A program made the position numbers and the translations under genes. The notes under the pieces were generated by a model, which saw only the letters and a list, made by a program, of their open reading frames with translations, was not told the origin of the DNA and did no database searches. A DNA stretch of 64,000 bases from Ardenticatenaceae bacterium (GTDB lineage: Bacteria > Chloroflexota > Anaerolineae > Promineifilales > Promineifilaceae), in contig JASJCR010000002.1 of the NCBI GenBank assembly GCA_030065875.1, positions 16,900 through 80,899 of the forward strand, read 5' to 3'. Below, one piece after another: positions 1 through 8,730 of this stretch (position 1 is the first letter of the stretch; each line of letters starts with the position of its first letter).

Positions 1-1
1 T

Positions 2-1366
2 CTCGATGCCGATCATTACGGTTTGGAAACGATCAAAGACCGCATTCTGGAACACATTGCCGCCCGGCAGCTTGCCCCGGATCGAGTGCGTGCACCCATT
101 TTGTGTTTTGTTGGCCCTCCGGGCACCGGTAAGACCTCTTTAGGGCGCTCGATTGCCAGGGCGCTCAATCGCGAGTTTGTGAGGATTAGCTTGGGTGGGG
201 TGCGTGACGAAGCGGAAATTCGCGGCCACCGCCGGACTTATATCGGGGCGATGCCCGGCCGGATTATTCAGGCAATGCGCCGCTCTGGCACCTGCAATCC
301 ACTTTTTATGCTCGATGAGATCGACAAAATCGGGCAGGATTTTCGCGGTGATCCCTCAGCAGCCCTGCTCGAAGTATTGGATCCGGAGCAAAACAACACC
401 TTTGCGGATCATTACCTCGACCTCGATTTTGATTTGTCCAACGTCATGTTTATCACCACGGCCAATATTTTAGACCCTGTTCCGATGCCTCTGCGGGATC
501 GAATGGAAATTATCGAATTTCGCAGCTATCTTGAAGAGGAAAAAATCGAAATTGCCCGTGCTTTTTTGATTCCACGGCAGCTGGAAAATCATGGACTACG
601 TCAAGCTGGTTTGCGATTTGAAGAGAGCGCCATCCAGGTGTTGATTCGACAATATACTTATGAAGCTGGAGTCCGCAATCTCGAGCGGGAATTGGCCAAT
701 GTCTGCCGCAAAGTAGCGCGCCGGGTCGCTGAGAAAAAACGATACCCCAAACGATTAACCGCCAACCAGGTTATTGAACTGTTAGGCCCCCCGATGATGA
801 CCGATCGTCATTTACGCGAAGAGGATGAAGTGGGGGTAGCCAACGGCATGGCCTGGACCGCCACTGGTGGGGACGTGATGTATATCGAGGTCAATCTGAT
901 GTCCGGAAAAGGCGATTTGATGCTGACCGGACAATTAGGGGATGTGATGCGGGAAAGCGCCCGGGCGGCGTTGACTTTTACGCGCAGTCAGGCAGAGGTA
1001 TTGGGAATTGACCCTCTTGAATTTGAGCGAACCGATATTCACATTCATATTCCCGAGGGAGCAGTACCCAAAGACGGCCCCTCCGCGGGGGTTCCCCTGG
1101 TCTCGGCGATTGTTTCCGCATTTACCGGCCGGCCGATTCGCCGAGATATCGGCATGACCGGTGAAATCACCCTGCGCGGGCGCGTGCTCCCCGTCGGGGG
1201 TATCCGCGAAAAGGCGTTGGCTGCTCGCCGGCTGGGCATTCAGGATTTTGTGCTTCCACAAAAAAATGAAAACGATATCCAGCGCATCCCGAAAAATCTG
1301 CGCAAAGATTTAAATTTCATCAAAGTGGATCATATTAACCAGGTGCTGCAGGTCGTGTTTCGCTAA
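2..1366 (+). CDS. lon: ATP-dependent protease Lon, C-terminal part (5' end outside window)
   Basis: Cytoplasmic AAA+ serine protease that unfolds and degrades damaged or regulatory proteins. The frame is open from base 2, seven codons before the first TTG, so the gene continues to the left and only the AAA+ and protease parts are visible (about 454 residues). The Walker [10 protein letters not shown] is at visible residues 38-46, followed by the Walker [12 protein letters not shown]. The Lon protease domain carries the catalytic serine in DGPSAG (codon 1082-1084) and the catalytic lysine in GIREKAL (codon 1211-1213), so the Ser-Lys dyad is intact. It ends normally at TAA. An 87-bp gap separates it from the RNA methyltransferase on the same strand. 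The family assignment is certain; which Lon paralogue it is cannot be told without the N-terminal domain. Confidence 0.96.
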   Translation, partial: LDADHYGLETIKDRILEHIAARQLAPDRVRAPILCFVGPPGTGKTSLGRSIARALNREFVRISLGGVRDEAEIRGHRRTYIGAMPGRIIQAMRRSGTCNPLFMLDEIDKIGQDFRGDPSAALLEVLDPEQNNTFADHYLDLDFDLSNVMFITTANILDPVPMPLRDRMEIIEFRSYLEEEKIEIARAFLIPRQLENHGLRQAGLRFEESAIQVLIRQYTYEAGVRNLERELANVCRKVARRVAEKKRYPKRLTANQVIELLGPPMMTDRHLREEDEVGVANGMAWTATGGDVMYIEVNLMSGKGDLMLTGQLGDVMRESARAALTFTRSQAEVLGIDPLEFERTDIHIHIPEGAVPKDGPSAGVPLVSAIVSAFTGRPIRRDIGMTGEITLRGRVLPVGGIREKALAARRLGIQDFVLPQKNENDIQRIPKNLRKDLNFIKVDHINQVLQVVFR

Positions 1367-1453
1367 CATAATTCCATGGCCTTTTGCCCTTCGGCCTCTC
1401 AGCCATCAGCTAAAAGCCACGCAGCGGCGTGCTAAATTGCCAAAACCCTCCTC

Positions 1454-2245
1454 ATGATTACGTCTGCCAAAAACTCCCTCATCAAACGCTGCCGCAAGCT
1501 GCGGCAAAAAAAAGTTCGGGTGGCGGAAGGGGTTGGATTGGTTGAAGGGATCCGGCCGGTATTAACTGCCGTGGAACACGTACCGCAGTTAATTGAGATT
1601 TTGTTAATTGCCCCTGAACTGCTGCAAAGTCAAACCGCTTATCATTTGATTGAGAAATCATACTGTCCGGTTGAAGAAGTTTCGGCGAAGGTATTTGAAG
1701 GCATTTCCGATCGGGAACGGCCGACCGGTTTGGTGGCAATCATTCGAACCCCGGTTTTACCGTTAGAGAAGATGTCAATTCCCTCAGACGGCCTGTATTT
1801 ATTGCTGGAAGCGATAGCTGATCCAGGTAATTTAGGGACGATTTTGCGCTCGGCCGACGCGGTGGCCGCCGATGGCGTCATTTTATGTGGCCGGGGAACA
1901 GATTTGACCCATCCTACCGCTTTAAAAGCCAGCATGGGGGCCGCTTTTACCGTTCCGATTGCCGCCATAGAAGACGTGGCAGAGGTAACTCAATGGAATC
2001 AGGCTGCGCATCTGGTGGCCACTTCCGCTCGGGGGGAACGTGATTTTTGGGAGCCGCTGCTCAGACCAGGGCGTCCAACCGTGATTTTGCTGGGAAATGA
2101 ACAGCGGGGATTGTCGGATGCCCTTTTTCGGGCGGCCGATTTATCGGTCAAAATCCCCATGTGGGGGCAGGCCTCCTCCCTCAATGTGGGTACGGCCGCG
2201 ACCTTGCTGCTTTATGAGGTCCGGCGGCAGGCCAGGAGTCAATAA
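1454..2245 (+). CDS. TrmH/SpoU-family RNA 2'-O-ribose methyltransferase
   Basis: SPOUT-class enzyme that transfers a methyl group from SAM to a ribose 2'-OH in rRNA or tRNA. The 263 residues have the expected two-part build. An N-terminal substrate-binding domain (about 1-100) includes a short basic start, SLIKRCRKLRQKKVR. The C-terminal knotted catalytic domain shows motif 1 (ADPGNLGTILRSAD, about 120-133), motif 2 (LLGNEQRGLS) and motif 3 (IPMWGQASSLNVGTAA). The ATG start sits at the N-terminus expected for the family. The next gene begins 6 bp after the stop, suggesting co-transcription. Length and motifs fit RlmB/TsnR-like proteins, but the substrate nucleotide cannot be read from sequence. 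Confidence 0.93.
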   Translation: MITSAKNSLIKRCRKLRQKKVRVAEGVGLVEGIRPVLTAVEHVPQLIEILLIAPELLQSQTAYHLIEKSYCPVEEVSAKVFEGISDRERPTGLVAIIRTPVLPLEKMSIPSDGLYLLLEAIADPGNLGTILRSADAVAADGVILCGRGTDLTHPTALKASMGAAFTVPIAAIEDVAEVTQWNQAAHLVATSARGERDFWEPLLRPGRPTVILLGNEQRGLSDALFRAADLSVKIPMWGQASSLNVGTAATLLLYEVRRQARSQ

Positions 2246-2251
2246 AGCGTT

Positions 2252-3130
2252 ATGGAAAAGCCAGCGAACAAACTCTACGATGCCCTGTGGCGACTTTTTC
2301 AGCGGCCGGATCACCCGGTCCCCTGGGCGTATGGGGGCAATCTTCCCTGGGATGATCCAGCCTTTTCCGAGCGAATGCTGCGCGAACATCTCGATCAAAC
2401 TCATGGAGCCGCTTCTCGCGTCGATCAAGAGCGAGCGGCGCAAATTCCGTGGCTCATCAATCATCTATCGCTGCAGCCCGGGATGCACCTGCTGGACGTT
2501 ACCTGCGGACCTGGCCTGTATGCGGTGGCCTTCGCTCAAAATCAAATCCAGGTAACCGGTGTTGATTTTGCCCCGGCGGCCGTTCGTCATGCCCGCCGCC
2601 TCGCCCAGGAAGCAGGGGTTTCCGACATCTGCCAGTTTATCGAACACGATGTGCGGACTTTTGATTTTCCTTCGGATGAATTTGAAGCAGCGACTATTCT
2701 CTATGGTCAGCTGGCGGTCATGACCAAAAGTGAGGCCCTCGACCTTATAAAGAACGTGTATAGGGCGCTTAAGCCGGGCGGAACGTTTATCCTTGAATTA
2801 TTAAATCCGGAGCGCATTGACAAAAGTGAGTCAACCTGGTGGTTTACGGATGATCGTGGTTTGTGGGGAGATTCACCATTTCTCTGTTTAGGAGAGCGGC
2901 AGTGGCGTGCTGAGGATCAAATTTCGATAGAACGATACCACGTGTTCCATCTGGTGGAAGGGGAAGTAGATGAAATTATCCTCTGCGATCAACTGTATGC
3001 TGTTGAAGATCTGAAGGCGATGCTGCACACTGCCGGTTTTCGCGATGTTTGTCACTTTTCACAGTGGGACAACCTTCCTTTGAACGATGCCGCTGAATGG
3101 CTGGTTTACAAAGGGGTGAAGAAACCGTAA
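2252..3130 (+). CDS. Class I SAM-dependent methyltransferase
   Basis: Rossmann-fold methyltransferase of 292 residues. The SAM-binding motif I is LLDVTCGPGLYAVAFA (about residues 76-91). An acidic GVDFAPAAV strand end (motif II) and a YGQLAVMT/LKPGGTFILE post-motif region follow. The C-terminal part, rich in W, E and D, probably forms the substrate lid. It lies 6 bp downstream of the SpoU-type gene, so the two are likely one transcript. The substrate is unknown: the fold is shared by small-molecule and macromolecule methylases, and nothing here is diagnostic of RNA or quinone substrates. Confidence 0.85.
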   Translation: MEKPANKLYDALWRLFQRPDHPVPWAYGGNLPWDDPAFSERMLREHLDQTHGAASRVDQERAAQIPWLINHLSLQPGMHLLDVTCGPGLYAVAFAQNQIQVTGVDFAPAAVRHARRLAQEAGVSDICQFIEHDVRTFDFPSDEFEAATILYGQLAVMTKSEALDLIKNVYRALKPGGTFILELLNPERIDKSESTWWFTDDRGLWGDSPFLCLGERQWRAEDQISIERYHVFHLVEGEVDEIILCDQLYAVEDLKAMLHTAGFRDVCHFSQWDNLPLNDAAEWLVYKGVKKP

Positions 3131-3163
3131 AATCTTCGTAGTACCATTGCCTTATATTTGTAA

Positions 3164-3192
3164 TTGATTATGTAAGTTATGTCTATTACAAT
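3164..3192 (+). promoter_or_regulatory. Predicted sigma-70-type promoter of the small gene at 3259
   Basis: TTGATT (3164-3169), 17 bp, then TACAAT (3187-3192) matches the -35/-10 consensus at 4/6 and 5/6 positions. Seven bases further on is a palindrome, GTAAT-TAAA-ATTAC (3199-3212), close to the expected transcription start and therefore a candidate operator. The following gene has a good ribosome site (GGAGG) and its own terminator, which supports an independent unit. Confidence 0.5.
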
Positions 3193-3258
3193 AGGTCTGT
3201 AATTAAAATTACATGCCTATACAAAATTTCAAGGATCAACACGTGGTTTGGAGGATTA

Positions 3259-3537
3259 ATGGGTAGCACAGACAACACAGAAGCGATTGTATTTGATGAG
3301 GAAAAAAACTCAATCGCCAAGATCATCCTTAATGGCTACAACATTGCTGCTGGTGGCCCACTTGGCAAAAATGGCGCAATGCGCAGTTTTAAAATGGTTG
3401 AGGGTAATTTATTTACCGAATGGAGTCTGGGCAAACGGTTAGAGGTTAAATCAGAAGACGGCCGAACGGCCACCATAAGAATCGCCGCGCACCCCGCAGA
3501 ACAGGGGGCAACTGGATTCGTGGAGTTTTTATCCTGA
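3259..3537 (+). CDS. Small protein of unknown function (92 aa)
   Basis: I do not recognise this protein. It starts at ATG with a GGAGG ribosome site 7-11 bases upstream. The sequence is soluble, with alternating polar and hydrophobic residues that suggest beta-strands, and it has no signal peptide, membrane segment or cysteine motif. Glycine-rich turns (NGYNIAAGGPLGKNG) lie near residues 28-42. It is flanked by its own predicted promoter (3164-3192) and a strong rho-independent terminator (3544-3567), so it appears to be a monocistronic gene between the methyltransferase and glgA. Coding status is well supported by context; function is open. Confidence 0.72.
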   Translation: MGSTDNTEAIVFDEEKNSIAKIILNGYNIAAGGPLGKNGAMRSFKMVEGNLFTEWSLGKRLEVKSEDGRTATIRIAAHPAEQGATGFVEFLS

Positions 3538-3543
3538 ACAATT

Positions 3544-3567
3544 ACCCTGCTGAGGCAGGGTTTTTTT
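3544..3567 (+). terminator. Rho-independent terminator
   Basis: The perfect 7-bp stem ACCCTGC/GCAGGGT with the four-base loop TGAG is followed by a run of seven T. It begins 6 bp after the stop of the 92-aa gene and reads in its direction. Confidence 0.92.
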
Positions 3568-3646
3568 GTTTTAAAAGCATCCCCTTTGATACAATCACTA
3601 CTGTTGATTAAATTTCCTCATTTAAAATAGGGCCAAGGGAAAAGGT

Positions 3647-5080
3647 ATGCGAATATTATTTGTCAGTGCGGAAGTCTTTCCGTTTGCCAAGCGCGGTGGT
3701 TTGGCTGATGTTGTCGGGTCTTTGCCAAAGGCCCTGCACAAACTTGGGCACGACGTACGAGTTGTGATGCCGGCTTATCGGGCAATTGAAAATGCGTATC
3801 ATACCAGTAAGTATGATTTGGCCTCCACGGATCTTAAGCTGCAGGTTCGGGTGGATGGTTCAATTGTCGAGGCGGGGGTATTTGAGGGCCGTTTACCCGA
3901 TTCCCAGGTGCCAATTTATTTTATCGCCAAAGGGGATTTACTTGGCCGGCCGCAAATTTATGGGTATGACGATGATGCCTATCGTTTTGCTTATTTTAGC
4001 AAAGCGGCCTTATACCTTGCGGTTGAAGAGCTGGATTGGCGGCCGGACGTGGTTCACGCCCATGATTGGCATACATCCCCGGCCGTGACCTGGCTGGCAA
4101 CGGCCGGAAAATCTGACCCGCGCTATCAAAATATTGCCACCCTCTTTACGATTCACAATTTGGCCCACCAGGGGCACTCTCCCTGGGAAATCGTCGATTA
4201 CATGGAGATTGTGACCCATTCGCTGCATGAGGAAACATACGGGTTGGTCAATTTTATGGCTCGCGGAATTTATCATGCTACAAAAGTTAACACCGTTAGC
4301 CCAACCTACGCCCATGAAATTACCACGGTTCAGGGTGGCGCCGGTTTGGATGGACTGCTGAGACATCGCCAGAATGATCTGCACGGCATTTTAAACGGCC
4401 TTGATTATGAGGTTTGGGATCCGGAAAGTGACCCCAATTTAGCTGAAAATTATGGGATTTTGACCCTGGAAAACCGGGCGGCCAATAAAACCGCTCTGCA
4501 AAAGCAGCTGGGGTTGGAAGTGCAGCAGAAGTACCCCCTCGTTGCGATGGTATCCCGTCTTGATTGGCAAAAAGGGCTTGACTTGATGGGCGAGGTGGTC
4601 CACCGTTTGATGACCGATCAGGCCGGACCGGCTCAATTTGTGCTGCTGGGAAGTGGCGAGGCAGAATATGAACAGATGTTTTCCCAATTTGCCCAATATT
4701 ATCCCGGCAGATTATCGGCCACCTTTGCCTATCGAGCCGATCTGGCCCCCTTGATTTATGCCGGCAGCGATATTTTCCTCATGCCTTCACTCTTTGAACC
4801 GTGCGGTTTAGGGCAATTGATCGCCATGCGCTACGGCTGTATTCCCGTCGGCCGGGCCACCGGAGGATTGGCCGATACGATTGAAGATGCCCAAACCGGC
4901 TTTCTGTTTGATGGATATACCACGGAATCATTTTGGCACGCGGTCCAGCGGGCCACGTACACCCATAACACAGATGCCGCCTACTGGCAGACAATGCAAA
5001 AACAGGGCATGGCCCGCGATTTTTCCTGGGAGCAGTCAGCGATAGAGTATGGGAAGCTTTATGAATGGTGTTTGATGTAA
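3647..5080 (+). CDS. glgA: Glycogen synthase (ADP-glucose type, GT5)
   Basis: Transfers glucose from ADP-glucose to the non-reducing end of alpha-1,4-glucan, for storage glycogen in the cytoplasm. It has 477 residues, the normal length for bacterial GlgA. The N-terminal ADP-binding loop is KRGGLADVVGSLPKAL from residue 15 (KxGGL with R in place of the usual T). The GT5 starch-synthase domain runs to about 240 (HDWHTS near 138, FTIHNLAHQG near 168). The GT1-like C-terminal domain ends in the FEPCGLGQ sugar-nucleotide motif (E at about 384) and GRATGGLADTI. The start has the ribosome site AAGGGAAAAGG directly upstream. No other glycogen gene lies nearby. The stop codon is followed immediately by a short 7-base repeat (5081). 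Confidence 0.95.
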   Translation: MRILFVSAEVFPFAKRGGLADVVGSLPKALHKLGHDVRVVMPAYRAIENAYHTSKYDLASTDLKLQVRVDGSIVEAGVFEGRLPDSQVPIYFIAKGDLLGRPQIYGYDDDAYRFAYFSKAALYLAVEELDWRPDVVHAHDWHTSPAVTWLATAGKSDPRYQNIATLFTIHNLAHQGHSPWEIVDYMEIVTHSLHEETYGLVNFMARGIYHATKVNTVSPTYAHEITTVQGGAGLDGLLRHRQNDLHGILNGLDYEVWDPESDPNLAENYGILTLENRAANKTALQKQLGLEVQQKYPLVAMVSRLDWQKGLDLMGEVVHRLMTDQAGPAQFVLLGSGEAEYEQMFSQFAQYYPGRLSATFAYRADLAPLIYAGSDIFLMPSLFEPCGLGQLIAMRYGCIPVGRATGGLADTIEDAQTGFLFDGYTTESFWHAVQRATYTHNTDAAYWQTMQKQGMARDFSWEQSAIEYGKLYEWCLM

Positions 5081-5104
5081 AGACTACAGACCACAGACAA
5101 TAGA
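5081..5104. repeat. Short heptamer repeat at the glgA stop codon
   Basis: AGACTAC-AGACCAC-AGACAAT plus a partial unit follow the glgA TAA without any gap. This is a short, degenerate member of the period-7 arrays found throughout the window, and it lies between two convergent genes. Confidence 0.6.
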
Positions 5105-5107
5105 GGG

Positions 5108-6019
5108 TTAAGGATTGCGGTAGCCGGAGAATTTTGCTAGAGCAGTTGGGTAATTCATTTTTGAGGGAGGGAGCCCAAAAACCCGATGAAATGCATGGGT
5201 AAAATGGCTGTGACTTTTGTAGCCAACATTTTGTGCCAGGGTTGTTAAATCATCCTTGTAATCTGGCAGCCAGTCGAGGGCGAAACGCAGGCGAAGCTGT
5301 TCAAGATACCGATGCATCGTGCTGCCGGTTTGTTGCCGAAACACCCGTGCCAGGTGAAAGGGAGAGGTGTAAAGTTCGGCGGCGATTGTTGAGAGCGTTA
5401 AATTCTCAGGCAGCCGCCTGGTCATCAGCTTCTGAGCTTCAATGACCAACAATTCATGGGCGCGGTTTGTTTTTCTTTTCTTGATGGGCTTATCGCTGTT
5501 CAGTTTATATTGGTTGGCCATGATGCTGTCGAGCAGAATCATGCACATCTCATCGACCCACCATCTGTCCACCTGATCAGACGTTAATATGTGGTTCACG
5601 ATTTGACGTTCGAGGATCAGACATTTTACGGGAATCGAGGCGTGGGTAAATGAAAACGACATGCCATACCGTTCTTCGACGGCTGGATCGTATTGCTGAA
5701 TCACCTCAAACAGCAATCTGGGGCAAAATTGGAACCACTCGCATCGATCCCCCACGTCTGATATTGGTTTGCGGAAATACTCCTGACCATTATTGTATAA
5801 AACGGCGATGTTGGGGGAGCTGACGATGATGCCTTTACCCAACATGTGTAACTCGACCATGGTGTGGGGAAAGGTGATCATGTTGTGCCAGGCAAAATAA
5901 GCGTTGTGGAAAAATAAAGGCGCTGAAGGAGGGCAGTTAAATTGGCCAATCCATACAAAATCGCCTGCAAAAATTACCCGCTCATATGATTTTACCGGCC
6001 GACTGTTAATCCAAGACAC
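5108..6019 (-). CDS. AraC-family transcriptional regulator
   Basis: DNA-binding regulator of 303 residues. The C-terminal third (about 195-295) is a double helix-turn-helix AraC domain: LTLSTIAAELYTSPFHLARVFRQ is the first HTH and VGYKSHSHFTHAFHRVFGLPPS the second, ending in the typical FGLPP signature. The N-terminal part (about 1-190) is probably a cupin-like sensor domain, with a central basic linker KPIKKRKTNR. It faces glgA tail to tail. The neighbouring beta-propeller lipoprotein lies 65 bp upstream of its start on the same strand, so the regulator may be read through from that pair. The ligand is not inferable. Confidence 0.9.
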   Translation of the reverse strand: MSWINSRPVKSYERVIFAGDFVWIGQFNCPPSAPLFFHNAYFAWHNMITFPHTMVELHMLGKGIIVSSPNIAVLYNNGQEYFRKPISDVGDRCEWFQFCPRLLFEVIQQYDPAVEERYGMSFSFTHASIPVKCLILERQIVNHILTSDQVDRWWVDEMCMILLDSIMANQYKLNSDKPIKKRKTNRAHELLVIEAQKLMTRRLPENLTLSTIAAELYTSPFHLARVFRQQTGSTMHRYLEQLRLRFALDWLPDYKDDLTTLAQNVGYKSHSHFTHAFHRVFGLPPSKMNYPTALAKFSGYRNP

Positions 6020-6084
6020 CCAAAAAGCATAGCAAAATGTCTTTTTGGTGTCAAAACGGGGTCATTACACTCGGAATGAGTCTG

Positions 6085-7302
6085 CTATTCTTCCGTCAAT
6101 AACGGCTCGCTAAAGGTGGCCGCATAAATTTCGGTATTGTTGCCTCGGCCCAGCTCGACATACAAAAAATAGATCTCATTGGCATAAACAAGTTCGGCAA
6201 ACCAGATGTTTTGACCCCCTGTGCGAACGTCTCGAGCGTTAAAAACCGGTGTGTCAGATCGGATCCAATTGACGCCATCACTGCTAAATGCCAGGCCATG
6301 TCGATTGTTGACCGGTACTTTGCTGACGTTTGTGGCGCTGCCGTACAGCATGACCAATCCTTCGGAAGATTGCTGAACGTGGGGCTGAAACGCGTTTTGT
6401 CTGTCCCAGATTTCTTCACCACTGGCCGTGAATACGGGATCGCTGTTTGCAAAGGGTGATGCCGTTGTTTCGGGGTCGTCAAATTTGCGCCAGCTTAACC
6501 CATCTGAAGAAGTCGCCAACCCAATTGCGGCTTCATCGCTGCTGTACCCTGCATAGTACATGGCATACCCATCGTCTGTTTGAATGACGCTGGGCGTTCG
6601 GACACCGACTCCGTCCCAATCTTCGGCGCTGCCCGGTTGCAGTAGGGGGTCGTCGATTACCGTCCACGGCCCTTGTGGATTTTCGGCGGTGGCCATCCCG
6701 ATTGCCCCAGTGGATTTTGGCCAGGTATTTTCATCCCAGGTGTAAAAATATAAAGCCCAGGTGCCATCCTCCAATACGATTACGCTAGCGGCCAGCGCTG
6801 CTACTCCGGCAAAGGGAACGTCACTGCTGGTGAGGATTGGCTCATCCTGCACTTTACTCCAATTGAGGCCATCATCAGAAACTGAATAGATGATATCGAC
6901 GTTGGCCGGCCAGCCGGTAAAGGCGTTGTGGAACATATGAAACTGCCCATCATGAAAAAGAGCGGCTCCGGGATCTGTAAATTGATAGGTTTCCCGGGAG
7001 ACGGCCGCTCCTTCTCCATAGATTGTGAGGGTATCAGGCAATGAAAACCGCGGAATTGTAAATACCGGCGTGGGCGTTGGCGTGTCCGTTGCCGTCGGTT
7101 CTGGTGATGGTGTCTGTGTTGGGAGGGGAGTAGCGGACGGTTCTGGTGTCATTGTATGGGTAGGAGAGGGAACAGGAGTGGCCGTTTCCTCAGCTGATGA
7201 AGCGGTAGGCTGCTCTTCCTGAGCTATCTCGGTCGGTGGAGGTGGGGCGCAAGCTGCGAGAATCAGAACCAGTAGAAGCCCTAACGAGATTAATTTTTCC
7301 AT
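6085..7302 (-). CDS. Lipoprotein with beta-propeller glycosidase-like domain (GH43/GH32-like)
   Basis: Secreted lipid-anchored protein of about 405 residues. I place the start at the ATG at 7302, not the in-frame one 13 codons upstream, because it gives a clean signal peptide MEKLISLGLLLVLILAAC with lipobox LAAC and a GGGAGAGG ribosome site. A Pro/Thr/Ser-rich linker (about 20-80, with TPTPTP runs) follows. A five-bladed propeller-like domain then shows repeated W-x-A/S-x-S-D-G-(L/V)-x-W motifs (VSDDGLNWSKV, TSSDGLSWRKF, FSSDGVNWIRS) and a DPGAALFHDGQFHMFHNAF opening typical of GH43/GH32-like folds. This suggests binding or hydrolysis of glycans outside the cell, but the catalytic acids are not certain. 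It lies downstream of the serine hydrolase on the same strand. Its start codon and ribosome site fall in a large inverted repeat. Confidence 0.8.
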   Translation of the reverse strand: MEKLISLGLLLVLILAACAPPPPTEIAQEEQPTASSAEETATPVPSPTHTMTPEPSATPLPTQTPSPEPTATDTPTPTPVFTIPRFSLPDTLTIYGEGAAVSRETYQFTDPGAALFHDGQFHMFHNAFTGWPANVDIIYSVSDDGLNWSKVQDEPILTSSDVPFAGVAALAASVIVLEDGTWALYFYTWDENTWPKSTGAIGMATAENPQGPWTVIDDPLLQPGSAEDWDGVGVRTPSVIQTDDGYAMYYAGYSSDEAAIGLATSSDGLSWRKFDDPETTASPFANSDPVFTASGEEIWDRQNAFQPHVQQSSEGLVMLYGSATNVSKVPVNNRHGLAFSSDGVNWIRSDTPVFNARDVRTGGQNIWFAELVYANEIYFLYVELGRGNNTEIYAATFSEPLLTEE

Positions 7303-7348
7303 TTGAGTTACCTCTCCCTTTTTGGGAAAAAGGTAACTCAAATGGAAA
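7296..7348. repeat. Perfect 18-bp inverted repeat sequestering a start codon
   Basis: TTTCCATTTGAGTTACCT (7296-7313) is repeated exactly in inverted form at 7331-7348, with a 17-bp spacer that contains a further CCC/GGG pairing. In the minus-strand transcript one arm contains the ATG of the propeller lipoprotein, and its ribosome site lies in the inner part of the hairpin. This structure could block translation initiation; it could also be the scar of a mobile element. Confidence 0.8.
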
Positions 7349-7380
7349 TCTCAGACTATCAAAATCTTGCTCGTTTTGAG

Positions 7381-8613
7381 CTAGGGGACGTAGTGAGGAA
7401 AAGTGGAAAAGTCGGCCGCCAGGATGTTGTCACCCAGGATAAACCCGGTATCGATGGCGTAAAATGTCTCATCGAGCAGGCTTTCTTCAATTTTATTTGA
7501 TAAGACGATGACCATCGTTTCCTGGGGATCGTCATACATGAGCATGATGGCGTTTTGGGAGTCGGTACCCCCATCGTGCCAGATCGCGGTGACCTCATCG
7601 GTTAACGCTTCCACGACCCAACCGTAGCCATAATAACTTTCACCATCTTCAAATTCTTTGATGTGCGGTGTAAACAGCTGGGTAGTGGACGCCTCATTTA
7701 AAATCAGGTTTTCTTTTAACGCCTGACCCCACAAAAAGAGGTCTCCCGTGGTGGTTAACACCCCACCAAACCCGAGCAGCCCCCAGTATGGCCCGGGGCG
7801 GGCAGCGGCCGAGCCAAAATCTTCATCGTTGTTGTAGCCGTTGGCAACCGTTAAGTCGCCCCACTTTGGATCGTTATAGAATCCTGAATGGGTCATCCCG
7901 GCCGGCTCAAACAGGTTTTCCTGCAGAAACGATTGGAAGGATTGCCCCGAAACCTTTTCGACGATGGCCGCTAGCAGACCGTATCCGGTGTCGGAATAGA
8001 GATATTCACTTCCAGGCTGATTTTCAAGGTCTGCTTCCAGAGCCAGCGATTCCGCTTCCTGACGATCAGTTTCAACAAAGTCACCGGCATAGACATATCC
8101 CGGCAGCCCTGAGGAGTGGGTTAACAGCTGATGAAGGGTGATGTTCTTCTTTTCTTCAGGGACATCATCAAAATAATCAGCCAGGGTATCTTCAATTTGC
8201 AGCTGGCCCTGCTGCGCGAGCAGCAGGACGGCCGCGGCCGTAAACTGTTTCGACAACGATCCGGTGTCAAAGACGGTTTCAGGGGTGATGGGCACTTCAT
8301 TGGCGATATCCGCCAGGCCGTACCCTTTTTCAGCTACAATTTCTCCGTTTTGGGCCACCAGAACTGATCCGGAGAACCCAGCTTCTCCTAACTGATCGAG
8401 ATACGATTCCAGTGAGGATTCAGGAGGGTTATCCTCTTCGATTTGGACGTTCTCTTCAACAATGACTTCGTTAACTTCCGCGGGTTCCTCTGCAGAAGGC
8501 TCGGTCAAATCGCCCGGATTTTCATCGGCTGCTTGTGAACAACCAACCACAACGATTACAATCCCCAGGAAGAGGCTGAATTTTATTAAATGGATTAAGT
8601 ATCTTTGAATCAT
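7381..8613 (-). CDS. Lipoprotein serine hydrolase, class C beta-lactamase/esterase family
   Basis: Exported lipid-anchored enzyme of 410 residues. The signal peptide ends in the lipobox VVVGC (Cys25), followed by an acidic low-complexity linker (about 26-68). The penicillin-binding-like domain has the SxxK motif S119-L-S-K122, a YSD triad (Y206) in place of the canonical YxN, and a HDGGTDS motif near the C-terminus in the position of KTG/HxG. This pattern fits the broad serine hydrolase/esterase EstB-like group, acting on esters or D-amino-acid peptides, more than a resistance beta-lactamase. It lies upstream of the propeller lipoprotein on the same strand (78-bp gap), so both may be exported together. 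An AraC regulator is transcribed divergently. Confidence 0.87.
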   Translation of the reverse strand: MIQRYLIHLIKFSLFLGIVIVVVGCSQAADENPGDLTEPSAEEPAEVNEVIVEENVQIEEDNPPESSLESYLDQLGEAGFSGSVLVAQNGEIVAEKGYGLADIANEVPITPETVFDTGSLSKQFTAAAVLLLAQQGQLQIEDTLADYFDDVPEEKKNITLHQLLTHSSGLPGYVYAGDFVETDRQEAESLALEADLENQPGSEYLYSDTGYGLLAAIVEKVSGQSFQSFLQENLFEPAGMTHSGFYNDPKWGDLTVANGYNNDEDFGSAAARPGPYWGLLGFGGVLTTTGDLFLWGQALKENLILNEASTTQLFTPHIKEFEDGESYYGYGWVVEALTDEVTAIWHDGGTDSQNAIMLMYDDPQETMVIVLSNKIEESLLDETFYAIDTGFILGDNILAADFSTFPHYVP

Positions 8614-8679
8614 TTGTCATCTCACCTTTTTGAGTTTTTTCAAAGATATCAACAGCCGGTTTCAGACCCATTTCAGGTC

Positions 8680-8697
8680 GATTACAAATTCGTAATC
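8680..8697. promoter_or_regulatory. Palindrome between divergent genes (candidate operator)
   Basis: GATTAC-AAATTC-GTAATC has perfect 6-bp arms. It sits centrally in the 117-bp divergent region between the serine hydrolase and the AraC gene at 8731, where a regulator controlling both would bind. Which protein binds is inference. Confidence 0.4.
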
Positions 8698-8730
8698 AAA
8701 GATTTCAATAATATTGAGTAGTAATGCGCC

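Noticed and set aside
7025..7222. Plus-strand Val/Gly-rich frame opposite the propeller lipoprotein linker
   Set aside because: It is the reverse of the Thr/Pro repeat linker, a composition artefact.
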